Shown here: in pieces, positions 1 through 7,160 of the stretch | Layout of the letters: each line of letters opens with the position of its first letter | Position numbering within the stretch: position 1 is the stretch's first letter | NCBI RefSeq assembly: GCF_002410825.1 | Contig: NZ_DHOS01000073.1 | Span: 48,736 to 112,735, forward strand | Direction of reading: 5' to 3' | Source of the DNA: Proteiniphilum sp. UBA5384 | GTDB lineage: Bacteria > Bacteroidota > Bacteroidia > Bacteroidales > Dysgonomonadaceae | DNA length: 64,000 nt | Notes under the pieces: generated by a model | What the model was told of the DNA's origin: nothing | Seen by the model: the letters and a program-made list of their open reading frames with translations, nothing else | Databases searched by the model: none | Made by a program: the position numbers and the translations under genes

Positions 1-510
1 CCCAACGGCCTTGAAGTAGGAACCTCAGTGATGTCGGGGCCCACAGCGGCTCCTGAAGTTGGAAATGCTCTTCCCTTGTCGGTTATCCCTATCGGTACGG
101 TAGTTCATAACATTGAATTGCGTCCGGGACAAGGAGCAAAGATGGCACGCTCTGCCGGAACATTCGCACAATTGGTATCTCGTGAAGAGAATTATGCCAT
201 TATTAAAATGCCTTCCGGTGAAGTTCGCAAAATTTTGTCGGCATGTAAAGCTACTATTGGAAGTGTTGGTAATTCGGACCATGCTCTGGAACAATCAGGT
301 AAAGCCGGTCGTTCTCGTTGGCTCGGACGTCGTCCCCGCACCCGTGGTGTGGTGAAAAACCCGGTCGATCACCCGATGGGTGGTGGAGAAGGTCGCGCGT
401 CGGGAGGCCATCCCAGATCAGCCAAAGGCTTATATTCAAAGGGCTTGAAAACAAGAGCGCCTAAAAAACATTCTTCGAAATACATCGTAGAGAGAAGAAA
501 AAAGAAGTAA
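1..510 (+). CDS. rplB: 50S ribosomal protein L2 (uL2), C-terminal part
   Basis: About 169 residues of uL2 are present; the reading frame is open at the window edge, so the N-terminal RNA-binding part lies upstream. L2 is a core large-subunit protein next to the peptidyl-transferase centre. The family signature is visible near residue 120 as NPVDHPMGGGEGR. The first His of this motif, implicated in peptidyl transfer, is kept, while the second His common in other phyla is Met. The basic tail ends in ERRKKK. It is followed after 22 nt by rpsS, the normal S10-operon order. The apparent ATG at 28 is internal. Confidence 0.97.
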   Translation, partial: PNGLEVGTSVMSGPTAAPEVGNALPLSVIPIGTVVHNIELRPGQGAKMARSAGTFAQLVSREENYAIIKMPSGEVRKILSACKATIGSVGNSDHALEQSGKAGRSRWLGRRPRTRGVVKNPVDHPMGGGEGRASGGHPRSAKGLYSKGLKTRAPKKHSSKYIVERRKKK

Positions 511-532
511 TCTGATTAATTAATAAACAACT

Positions 533-802
533 ATGAGCAGATCATTAAAAAAGGGTCCGTATATCAATCTGAAATTAGAGAAAAAAGTGAACGCCATGAA
601 TGAGAGCGGCAAGAAAACCGTGATCAAGACCTGGGCGCGCGCTTCGATGATATCACCTGATTTTGTGGGACACACCATTGCCGTACATAACGGGAACAAA
701 TTTATCCCTGTATATGTCACTGAAAATATGGTGGGACACAAGCTTGGCGAATTTGCCGTAACCCGCACATTCCGTGGTCACGCAGGTAACCGCAAGAAAT
801 AA
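533..802 (+). CDS. rpsS: 30S ribosomal protein S19 (uS19)
   Basis: This 89-residue protein has the normal family length. It begins MSRSLKKGPY and carries the conserved block GHKLGEFAVTRTFRGH near the C-terminus, which contacts 16S rRNA in the head of the small subunit. It sits between rplB and rplV, as in the S10 operon of most bacteria. The ATG start is fixed by alignment to the family N-terminus. Nothing unusual is seen. Confidence 0.98.
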   Translation: MSRSLKKGPYINLKLEKKVNAMNESGKKTVIKTWARASMISPDFVGHTIAVHNGNKFIPVYVTENMVGHKLGEFAVTRTFRGHAGNRKK

Positions 803-838
803 TCAGGGCGCTTAACGAAATAAAAAACAGAAAAAGAG

Positions 839-1252
839 ATGAGTGCTAGAAAAAGAATATCAGCCGAACAAAGAAAACAAGAGCGTAAAGAAATTTCTTT
901 CGCGGTGTTGAAGAACGTTCCCAGTTCGCCCCGTAAAATGCGTTATGTAGCAGATATGGTACGTGGCATGGAAGTGTTTAGAGCATTGGGCGTTTTGAAA
1001 TTCTCCAACAAGGAAGCGTCGGGCAAGGTTGAGAAACTATTGCTCTCGGCTATTGCCAACTGGGAACAGAAGAACGAACGTAAGGCCGAAACCGGCGAAC
1101 TGTATATAAAGACCATATCCGTAGATGAAGGCGCCACGCTGAAACGTCTTCGTCCTGCACCACAGGGACGCGGCTATAGGATCCGCAAACGCTCCAATCA
1201 CGTGACGATCGTGGTAGATACATTCAAAAAAGAAGAACAAGAACAAAACTAA
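839..1252 (+). CDS. rplV: 50S ribosomal protein L22 (uL22)
   Basis: This 137-residue protein is longer than the roughly 110-residue E. coli L22, with about 20 extra charged residues at the N-terminus. The core has SSPRKMRYVADMVRG and the beta-hairpin region RLRPAPQGRGYRIRKRSNH, which lines the nascent-peptide exit tunnel and contributes to macrolide binding. It lies 36 nt after rpsS and 4 nt before rpsC, so it is certainly cotranscribed with them. Confidence 0.97.
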   Translation: MSARKRISAEQRKQERKEISFAVLKNVPSSPRKMRYVADMVRGMEVFRALGVLKFSNKEASGKVEKLLLSAIANWEQKNERKAETGELYIKTISVDEGATLKRLRPAPQGRGYRIRKRSNHVTIVVDTFKKEEQEQN

Positions 1253-1256
1253 GAAG

Positions 1257-2021
1257 ATGGGACAAAAAGTAAATCCGATAGCAAATCGTTTAGGGATCAT
1301 CAAGGGATGGGACTCTAACTGGTACGGCGGAAATAATTATGGTGATATTTTGCTGGAAGACAGCAAGATCCGCAAATATTTGAATGCCCGTCTTGCCAAA
1401 GCAAGTGTATCCCGCATCGTGATTGAGAGAACACTGAAACTGGTGACTATCACCATTTGTACGGCCCGTCCCGGGATTATTATCGGTAAGGGTGGACAGG
1501 AGGTCGACAAGTTGAAGGAAGAGTTAATGAAGATCACCGATAAAGATATCCAGATCAATATATTCGAAATCAAGAAACCGGAACTTGACGCAGTGATCGT
1601 TGCCAACAACGTAGCACGCCAGATCGAAGGTAAGATTGCCTATCGCCGTGCCGTAAAGATGGCCATCGCTTCCACCATGCGGATGGGAGCCGAGGGAATC
1701 AAGATTCAGGTGTCAGGCCGTTTGAACGGAGCTGAAATGGCACGTTCGGAAATGTACAAGGAAGGAAGGACTCCGCTCCACACTTTCCGTGCCGACATTG
1801 ATTATGCACAGGCAGAAGCCCTCACCAAGGTGGGCCTGATCGGGATTAAAGTATGGATCTGTCGCGGTGAAATATATGGCAAGAAAGACCTTGCTCCTTC
1901 ATTCGCCACTTCCAAGGAAAACCGCGGCGGTGGTAATAGCGGCGGCGGTAATCGTGGCGGCAACCGCAACGAAGGCGGTGGAAGAGGTGGCAGACGCAGA
2001 AGAAATAAAAACAATGCTTAA
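1257..2021 (+). CDS. rpsC: 30S ribosomal protein S3 (uS3) with Gly/Asn/Arg-rich tail
   Basis: This 254-residue S3 has a KH domain with the GxxG-type loop in PGIIIGKGGQEVD (about residues 73-85) and a C-terminal domain with MGAEGIKIQVSGRLNGAEMAR. S3 lies at the mRNA entry channel and contributes to helicase activity. After about residue 217 the conserved domain stops, and a low-complexity tail rich in GGG, GGN, RGG and RRRR runs to the end. The tail resembles RGG-type RNA-binding segments. The start overlaps nothing and lies 4 nt after rplV. Confidence 0.97.
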   Translation: MGQKVNPIANRLGIIKGWDSNWYGGNNYGDILLEDSKIRKYLNARLAKASVSRIVIERTLKLVTITICTARPGIIIGKGGQEVDKLKEELMKITDKDIQINIFEIKKPELDAVIVANNVARQIEGKIAYRRAVKMAIASTMRMGAEGIKIQVSGRLNGAEMARSEMYKEGRTPLHTFRADIDYAQAEALTKVGLIGIKVWICRGEIYGKKDLAPSFATSKENRGGGNSGGGNRGGNRNEGGGRGGRRRRNKNNA

Positions 2022-2032
2022 TTGAAGAGAAT

Positions 2033-2464
2033 ATGTTACAGCCAAAGAAAACAAAATTTAGAAGGCAGCAGAAAGGCCGTATGAAAGGTGTTGCCGGACG
2101 GGGCAACCAGCTGGCGTTTGGCTCTTTCGGCATTAAATCACTGGAATCTAAATGGATTACCGGACGTCAGATCGAAGCTGCGCGTATCGCCGTAACACGC
2201 TATATGCAGCGTCAGGGACAGGTTTGGGTACGTATTTTCCCCGATAAGCCTATCACCAAAAAGCCTGCCGAAGTGCGTATGGGTAAGGGTAAAGGTAATC
2301 CGGAAGGATATGTAGCGCCCGTTACCCCCGGAAGAATTATCTTTGAAATAGAAGGTGTTCCTTTCGACGTGGCAAAGGAGGCTTTGCGTTTAGCGGCTCA
2401 GAAATTGCCGGTTACCACTAAGTTCGTGGTGAGAAGAGATTATAATTATGAGCAAAAATCGTAA
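2033..2464 (+). CDS. rplP: 50S ribosomal protein L16 (uL16)
   Basis: This 143-residue protein begins MLQPKKTKFRRQQKGR, the typical L16 start. It includes VWVRIFPDKPITKKPAEVRMGKGKGNPE, the loop that reaches towards the A-site tRNA and the peptidyl-transferase centre. Gene order rpsC-rplP-rpmC is classical. It lies 11 nt after rpsC and 6 nt before rpmC. Confidence 0.98.
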   Translation: MLQPKKTKFRRQQKGRMKGVAGRGNQLAFGSFGIKSLESKWITGRQIEAARIAVTRYMQRQGQVWVRIFPDKPITKKPAEVRMGKGKGNPEGYVAPVTPGRIIFEIEGVPFDVAKEALRLAAQKLPVTTKFVVRRDYNYEQKS

Positions 2465-2470
2465 GCCGAG

Positions 2471-2674
2471 ATGAAGAAACAAGAAGAATTAAAAGAATTA
2501 TCCGATAAAGACCTGAAGGAAAGATTGGATGCTGAAGTGATTGCACTCACGCAGTTGCGTATCAACCACACCATTACTCCCCTTGACAATTCAGGCTTAT
2601 TAAAGGACAAGCGCAGGAATATTGCCCGTATTCATACGGAACTGCGTGCAAGAGAATTGAAAAAAGATCAATAA
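2471..2674 (+). CDS. rpmC: 50S ribosomal protein L29 (uL29)
   Basis: This small 67-residue protein is predicted to be two helices, the expected long alpha-hairpin of L29. It begins MKKQEELKELSDKDLKERLD and contains RRNIARIHTELRARE at the C-terminal side, the family signature. L29 sits near the polypeptide exit site and helps dock SRP and trigger factor. It is tightly spaced between rplP and rpsQ. Confidence 0.96.
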   Translation: MKKQEELKELSDKDLKERLDAEVIALTQLRINHTITPLDNSGLLKDKRRNIARIHTELRARELKKDQ

Positions 2675-2682
2675 TAGACAGA

Positions 2683-2940
2683 ATGGAAACGAGAAATTTA
2701 AGGAAAGAAAGAATCGGGGTCGTTTTCAGTAATAAGATGGATAAAACCGTCACTGTTGCTGTAAAATGGAAAGAGAAACACCCTATATATGGGAAGTTCG
2801 TTAATAAAACGAAGAAATTTCACGCCCATGATGAGAAGAACGACTGTAATATCGGTGATACAGTGCGTATAATGGAAACCCGTCCTTTGAGTAAAACGAA
2901 GAGATGGAGAGTGGTTGAAGTAATGGAAAGGGCCAAGTAA
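2683..2940 (+). CDS. rpsQ: 30S ribosomal protein S17 (uS17)
   Basis: This is an 85-residue OB-fold protein with the family motifs MDKTVTVAVKWKEKHPIYGK and CNIGDTVRIMETRPLSKTKRW. It is a primary 16S rRNA binder in the body of the small subunit. It follows rpmC after 8 nt, and its stop codon is one base before the rplN start. Length and order are normal. Confidence 0.98.
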   Translation: METRNLRKERIGVVFSNKMDKTVTVAVKWKEKHPIYGKFVNKTKKFHAHDEKNDCNIGDTVRIMETRPLSKTKRWRVVEVMERAK

Positions 2941-2941
2941 G

Positions 2942-3307
2942 ATGATACAACAAGAATCAAGATTAACAGTAACCGACAATAGTGGAGCCAAAGAAGCGCT
3001 CTGTATCCGTGTTCTGGGCGGTACCCGAAGACGTTATGCATCGGTAGGGGATGTGATTGTTGTAGCTATCAAGAGCACAATCCCTTCGAGTGATATTAAG
3101 AAAGGCGCTGTTTCAAAAGCAATCATCGTTCGTACGAAGAAAGAAATCCGTCGTGCCGACGGTTCCTATATCCGCTTCGACGACAATGCCTGCGTGCTGC
3201 TGAACAATGCCGGTGAGTTAAGAGCAAGCCGTATTTTCGGACCGGTTGCCCGTGAGTTGCGTGCAACCAATATGAAGATTGTTTCCTTAGCTCCCGAAGT
3301 ATTATAA
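2942..3307 (+). CDS. rplN: 50S ribosomal protein L14 (uL14)
   Basis: This 121-residue protein has the highly conserved N-terminus MIQQESRLTVTDNSGAKEALCIRVLGG and the C-terminal RIFGPVARELR. L14 forms part of intersubunit bridges and the binding surface for the ribosome silencing factor RsfS. It begins one base after the rpsQ stop codon, suggesting translational coupling. Confidence 0.98.
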   Translation: MIQQESRLTVTDNSGAKEALCIRVLGGTRRRYASVGDVIVVAIKSTIPSSDIKKGAVSKAIIVRTKKEIRRADGSYIRFDDNACVLLNNAGELRASRIFGPVARELRATNMKIVSLAPEVL

Positions 3308-3328
3308 TCTATTAATCAATCACAGGCA

Positions 3329-3649
3329 ATGAGTAAATTACATATAAAGAAAGGCGATACGGTTTACGTCAATTCCGGCGAAGACAAAGGAAAGACCGGC
3401 CGCGTGCTTGAGGTTCTGGTAAAAAAGAACCGCGCCGTGGTGGAAGGAGTGAACATGGTATCGAAACATACCAAACCCAACGCCCAGAATCCAAACGGAG
3501 GAATTGAGAAGAAAGAAGCATCTGTGCATATTTCAAACCTGAATCCGGTAGATCCCAAAACAGGTAAACCTACCCGCGTTGGACGCAAAGAAGATAGTAA
3601 AGGCAAATTGGTTCGTTACGCTAAAAAATCGGGGGAGGAAATTAAATGA
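3329..3649 (+). CDS. rplX: 50S ribosomal protein L24 (uL24)
   Basis: This 106-residue protein has an N-terminal KOW motif (KGDTVYVNSGEDKGKTGRVLEV). L24 is an assembly initiator of the 50S subunit. Its final codon and stop overlap the rplE start by 4 nt (ATGA at 3646-3649), indicating translational coupling with L5. Confidence 0.97.
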   Translation: MSKLHIKKGDTVYVNSGEDKGKTGRVLEVLVKKNRAVVEGVNMVSKHTKPNAQNPNGGIEKKEASVHISNLNPVDPKTGKPTRVGRKEDSKGKLVRYAKKSGEEIK

Positions 3650-4215
3650 GTACTACAACATACGAAGTAAGCTTAAAAAAAGATTATAAAGAACGTATTG
3701 TTCCTGCGTTGGTGAAAGAATTCAATTACTCCACCGTCATGCAGGCGCCCAAGCTGGAGAAAATCGTCATCAACCAGGGATTGGGGATCGCTGTGGCCGA
3801 CAAGAAAATTATCGAGACAGCCATCAACGAACTGACCACCATTACAGGACAAAAGGCGGTAGCTACTGTATCCCGTAAGGATATCTCGAATTTCAAACTG
3901 CGTAAGAAAATGCCTATCGGCGTACGGGTAACACTGCGTCACGACAAGATGTATGAATTCCTCGAAAGATTGGTACGGGTGGCATTACCCCGTATTCGTG
4001 ACTTCAAGGGAATCAATGCCAAACTCGACGGAAGAGGCAATTACACGCTGGGTATCGAAGAGCAGATTATCTTTCCGGAAATCAATATCGACAATATCTC
4101 CCGTTTGTTGGGAATGAATATCACATTCGTGACCACAGCTGCTACCGACGAAGAGGGATATGCCCTCCTGAGAGAATTCGGACTACCTTTTAAAAATGCA
4201 CAACAATCGCAATGA
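3646..4215 (+). CDS. rplE: 50S ribosomal protein L5 (uL5)
   Basis: This 189-residue protein binds 5S rRNA in the central protuberance. Family blocks include KLEKIVINQGLG, MPIGVRVTLRHDKMYEFLERLV and EQIIFPEINID. The start codon overlaps the rplX stop. After it comes a 94-nt spacer, the first sizeable gap in the ribosomal cluster, which holds a repeat and a hairpin (see 4220-4261). Confidence 0.98.
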   Translation: MSTTTYEVSLKKDYKERIVPALVKEFNYSTVMQAPKLEKIVINQGLGIAVADKKIIETAINELTTITGQKAVATVSRKDISNFKLRKKMPIGVRVTLRHDKMYEFLERLVRVALPRIRDFKGINAKLDGRGNYTLGIEEQIIFPEINIDNISRLLGMNITFVTTAATDEEGYALLREFGLPFKNAQQSQ

Positions 4216-4219
4216 ATTA

Positions 4220-4261
4220 AGTGAGCTAAGTGAGCATAGGGCAAGTTTACTTGTACTATGC
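4220..4261 (+). repeat. short direct repeat plus hairpin between rplE and rpsN
   Basis: The 94-nt rplE-rpsN spacer starts with a doubled 9-nt unit (TAAGTGAGC twice, 4219-4236). This runs into a nested hairpin: GCATAG at 4234-4239 pairs with CTATGC at 4256-4261, and AAG/CTT pair inside. No U-run follows, so it is not an intrinsic terminator. It could be an RNA processing or r-protein binding site, or only a drifting repeat. No function is assigned. Confidence 0.4.
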
Positions 4262-4309
4262 CATAGCGAGCGATTGACTAAATGAAATTGAACTAAAAAT
4301 CAGTAGATA

Positions 4310-4579
4310 ATGGCAAAAGAATCAATGAAAGCCCGCGAGGTGAAGAGAGCCAAAATGGTTGCCCGCTACGCCGAGAAAAGAACTAAATATCTGGCGGAAG
4401 GCGATTATGAAGCGCTTCAATCCATACCGAAGAATGCCTCACCGGTACGTCTGCACAACCGTTGCAAACTTACCGGCCGCCCCAAAGGATACATGCGCCA
4501 GTTTGGCATCTCACGTATCCAGTTCCGCGAAATGGCATCCAAAGGTTTGATACCAGGGGTGAAGAAAGCAAGCTGGTAA
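4310..4579 (+). CDS. rpsN: 30S ribosomal protein S14 (uS14), zinc-free type
   Basis: This 89-residue S14 has the long form without the CxxC...CxxC zinc ribbon. Only one Cys remains, in HNRCKLTGRPKGYMRQFGISR, the family signature. The C-terminus GLIPGVKKASW is diagnostic. S14 completes the head of the 30S subunit. It lies between rplE and rpsH as in the spc operon, separated by two unusually long spacers. Confidence 0.98.
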   Translation: MAKESMKAREVKRAKMVARYAEKRTKYLAEGDYEALQSIPKNASPVRLHNRCKLTGRPKGYMRQFGISRIQFREMASKGLIPGVKKASW

Positions 4580-4590
4580 ATTGAATAAAT

Positions 4591-4614
4591 ATTGTCCCGA
4601 CAGTCGGGATCAAT
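4591..4614 (+). repeat. TCCCGA-N3-TCGGGA palindrome between rpsN and rpsH
   Basis: A perfect 6-bp inverted repeat (TCCCGA, CAG, TCGGGA at 4595-4609) is flanked by ATTG and CAAT that nearly extend the stem. The same palindrome with a different 3-nt loop recurs at 42605-42619 before leuB. There is no U-run, so it is not a terminator. It could be a small mobile palindrome or a protein-binding site. Confidence 0.6.
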
Positions 4615-4629
4615 TTAAATTTTTTATAT

Positions 4630-5025
4630 ATGACAGATCCAATAGCAGATTATTTGACGCGGCTAAGAAATGCCATCATGGCCAAGCATAGAGTGGTGGA
4701 GATACCCGCATCAAATTTAAAGAAAGATATCACTAAGATACTTTTCGAAAAGGGATATATACTGAACTATAAGTTCGTAGAGGACGGTCCCCAGGGCAGC
4801 ATCATGATTGCCTTGAAATACGATCCGGTAAACAAAGTGAATGCAATCAAAAAACTGGAACGCATTTCAACTCCCGGTTTGCGCCGCTATGTGGGGTACA
4901 AGGACATGCCCCGTGTGCTTAACGGTTTGGGTATTGCCATCCTGTCTACTTCAAATGGAGTAATGACCGATAAAGAAGCCCGCGAACAGAAAGTGGGTGG
5001 AGAAGTATTATGTTACGTTTATTAA
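4630..5025 (+). CDS. rpsH: 30S ribosomal protein S8 (uS8)
   Basis: This 131-residue protein has the conserved start MTDPIADYLTRLRNA and the C-terminal signature GLGIAILSTSNGVMTDKEAREQKVGGEVLCYVY. S8 binds the central domain of 16S rRNA and in E. coli represses the spc operon; whether it does so here cannot be seen. It is followed after 17 nt by rplF. Confidence 0.98.
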   Translation: MTDPIADYLTRLRNAIMAKHRVVEIPASNLKKDITKILFEKGYILNYKFVEDGPQGSIMIALKYDPVNKVNAIKKLERISTPGLRRYVGYKDMPRVLNGLGIAILSTSNGVMTDKEAREQKVGGEVLCYVY

Positions 5026-5042
5026 TTTGAAGGAGAGAGAGT

Positions 5043-5597
5043 ATGTCTAGAATAGGAAAATTACCCATCACAGTACCTGCAGGAGTTGCAGTGACTGTAG
5101 GAGAAGACAATGTGATTACGCTGAAAGGCCCGAAAGGTGAGCTGAGCCAGCCTGTGGGAAGTAATATGAAGGTTGAAGTAAACGATGGTATACTTACCAT
5201 TGAACGCCCGGACGATGAAAAGGAAAGTCGTTCATTGCATGGACTTTACCGCTCTTTATTGAATAACATGGTGATTGGTGTTTCGGAAGGTTTCCGTAAG
5301 GAACTCGAACTCGTGGGTGTGGGTTATCGTGTATCCAACAACGGCCAGGTACTGGAATTATCATTGGGATATACGCATAGCATTTTCATGCAGCTTCCTG
5401 ACGAAGTGAAGGTGGAAACCAAAATGGAGAGAAACAAGAATCCGCTTATTATCCTGGAGTCCTGTGACAAGCAATTACTGGGACAAGTTTGTGCCAAGAT
5501 ACGTTCATTCCGTAAACCTGAACCTTACAAAGGGAAAGGAATTCGTTTTGTGGGTGAACAGATACGTCGCAAATCAGGTAAGACGGCATCTAAATAA
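5043..5597 (+). CDS. rplF: 50S ribosomal protein L6 (uL6)
   Basis: This 184-residue protein starts MSRIGKLPITVPAGV and ends with the family motif PEPYKGKGIRFVGEQIRRKSGKTASK. L6 has two similar domains and lies near the GTPase-associated centre. Length and position between rpsH and rplR are normal. Confidence 0.98.
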   Translation: MSRIGKLPITVPAGVAVTVGEDNVITLKGPKGELSQPVGSNMKVEVNDGILTIERPDDEKESRSLHGLYRSLLNNMVIGVSEGFRKELELVGVGYRVSNNGQVLELSLGYTHSIFMQLPDEVKVETKMERNKNPLIILESCDKQLLGQVCAKIRSFRKPEPYKGKGIRFVGEQIRRKSGKTASK

Positions 5598-5616
5598 CAT
5601 GTAAACTGAATTCACT

Positions 5617-5961
5617 ATGTTGACAAAGAACGAAAGAAGATTAAAGATAAAGACCCGTGTACGGGGTAAAGTACACGGTACCCCCGAGAGACCCCGCCTC
5701 TCGGTATTCAGAAGCAATAAACAGATTTATGCGCAGGTAATTGACGACACTAACGGTAAGACATTGGCATCGGCATCTTCTCTGAAAATGGAAGAGAAAC
5801 TTCCCAAGAAAGAGATTGCTGCCAAAGTGGGCGAATTGATTGCTCAGAGTGCGCGGGAAGCCGGGATAGAGTTAGTGATATTCGACAGGAATGGTTACCT
5901 TTATCACGGACGTATTAAAGAATTGGCAGATGCAGCCCGTAAAGGCGGACTTAAATTTTAA
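5617..5961 (+). CDS. rplR: 50S ribosomal protein L18 (uL18)
   Basis: This 114-residue 5S-rRNA-binding protein has RPRLSVFRSNKQIYAQVIDD and the C-terminal FDRNGYLYHGRIKELADAARKGGLKF. Together with L5 it forms the 5S ribonucleoprotein particle of the central protuberance. Spacing is 19 nt after rplF and 5 nt before rpsE. Confidence 0.98.
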   Translation: MLTKNERRLKIKTRVRGKVHGTPERPRLSVFRSNKQIYAQVIDDTNGKTLASASSLKMEEKLPKKEIAAKVGELIAQSAREAGIELVIFDRNGYLYHGRIKELADAARKGGLKF

Positions 5962-5966
5962 CGATC

Positions 5967-6485
5967 ATGGCAGGAATAATAAATAAAGTAAAATCAACCA
6001 ACGATATTGAACTGAAAGACCGTTTAGTGGCAATCAACCGTACCACCAAAGTGACAAAAGGAGGTCGTACGTTCACATTTGCTGCAATGGTTGTGGTAGG
6101 AAATGAAGACGGCATCATTGGCTGGGGTTTGGGTAAGGCAGGTGAAGTTACTACAGCCATCGCCAAGGGTGTGGAAGCTGCCAAGAAGAACCTTATCAAG
6201 GTCCCGGTATATAAGGGAACTATCCCCCATGAACAGGAGGCCCATTACGGTGGAGCTGAAGTATTCCTGAAACCGGCCGTCACAGGTACCGGAGTAAAAG
6301 CCGGAGGTGCTATGCGTGCTGTATTGGAGAGTGTAGGTATTACCGACGTGCTGGCCAAATCGAAAGGATCATCCAACCCGCACAATCTCGTGAAAGCAAC
6401 GATTGTAGCGTTGACCGAACTGAGGGATCCCATCACGGTAGCCCAGAACAGGGGTGTGAGTTTAGAAAAGGTGTTTAACGGATAA
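5967..6485 (+). CDS. rpsE: 30S ribosomal protein S5 (uS5)
   Basis: This 172-residue protein has an N-terminal double-stranded-RNA-binding-like domain with FTFAAMVVVGNEDGIIGWGLGKAGEV and a C-terminal domain with GGAEVFLKPAVTGTGVKAGGAMRAVLE. S5 affects decoding accuracy and, with S3 and S4, lines the mRNA entry channel. It is followed by rpmD after 14 nt. Confidence 0.98.
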   Translation: MAGIINKVKSTNDIELKDRLVAINRTTKVTKGGRTFTFAAMVVVGNEDGIIGWGLGKAGEVTTAIAKGVEAAKKNLIKVPVYKGTIPHEQEAHYGGAEVFLKPAVTGTGVKAGGAMRAVLESVGITDVLAKSKGSSNPHNLVKATIVALTELRDPITVAQNRGVSLEKVFNG

Positions 6486-6499
6486 ATAACGATCTTGAA

Positions 6500-6676
6500 A
6501 TGGCAACAATAAAAATTAAACAGACAAAAAGCAGGATAGGGGCTCCTAAAGATCAGAAGAAAACGTTGGACGCATTGGGACTCACCAAAATGCAACGCGT
6601 GGTGGAGCATGAAGATACTCCCTCTATCCGGGGACTTGTACGTAAGGTACAGCACCTGGTTACGATTGTGGAATAG
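6500..6676 (+). CDS. rpmD: 50S ribosomal protein L30 (uL30)
   Basis: Reading from the ATG at 6500 gives 58 residues: it starts MATIKIKQTKSRIGAPKDQ, has TLDALGLTKMQRVVEHEDTPSIRG in the middle, and ends with LVTIVE followed by TAG. This matches the full length and signature of bacterial L30. Its place between rpsE and rplO is the standard one. Confidence 0.97.
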   Translation: MATIKIKQTKSRIGAPKDQKKTLDALGLTKMQRVVEHEDTPSIRGLVRKVQHLVTIVE

Positions 6677-6709
6677 TAATTAATTGACAATAAATAAAGA
6701 TAATATACA

Positions 6710-7156
6710 ATGGATTTATCGAATTTAAAACCGGCTGAAGGTTCAACCAAAACCCGCAAACGGATCGGCCGCGGCCCCGGATCGGGAAAAGGAGGCACTT
6801 CTACCAAAGGACATAAAGGACAGAAATCAAGATCGGGTTATTCAAAGAAAGTCGGTTTCGAAGGGGGACAGATGCCTTTGCAGCGGCGCTTACCCAAATT
6901 CGGATTCAAACCCCTCAGTAGAATTGAATACAAAGCAATCAATCTGGAAACATTGCAGGCATTGGCTGAGGCAAAAAATCTCACCCAAATTAATCCCGAG
7001 GTGTTGATGGAAGCAGGGCTTATCTCCCGCAAGCATTTAGTGAAAATTCTTGGCAGAGGTACGTTGTCAGCTAAGTTGGAAGTATCGGCACACGCCTTTT
7101 CCAAGACAGCTGAAGAAGCCATTACTTCAGCAGGTGGAACCGCAGTAAAACTCTAA
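6710..7156 (+). CDS. rplO: 50S ribosomal protein L15 (uL15)
   Basis: This 148-residue protein has a long extended N-terminus rich in Gly, Lys and Arg (RKRIGRGPGSGKGGTSTKGHKGQKSR) that penetrates 23S rRNA. The globular part follows with FEGGQMPLQRRLPKFGFK. It is a late assembly protein. It ends 4 nt before secY, so the translocon gene is coupled to the ribosomal operon. Confidence 0.98.
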   Translation: MDLSNLKPAEGSTKTRKRIGRGPGSGKGGTSTKGHKGQKSRSGYSKKVGFEGGQMPLQRRLPKFGFKPLSRIEYKAINLETLQALAEAKNLTQINPEVLMEAGLISRKHLVKILGRGTLSAKLEVSAHAFSKTAEEAITSAGGTAVKL

Positions 7157-7160
7157 TAAA

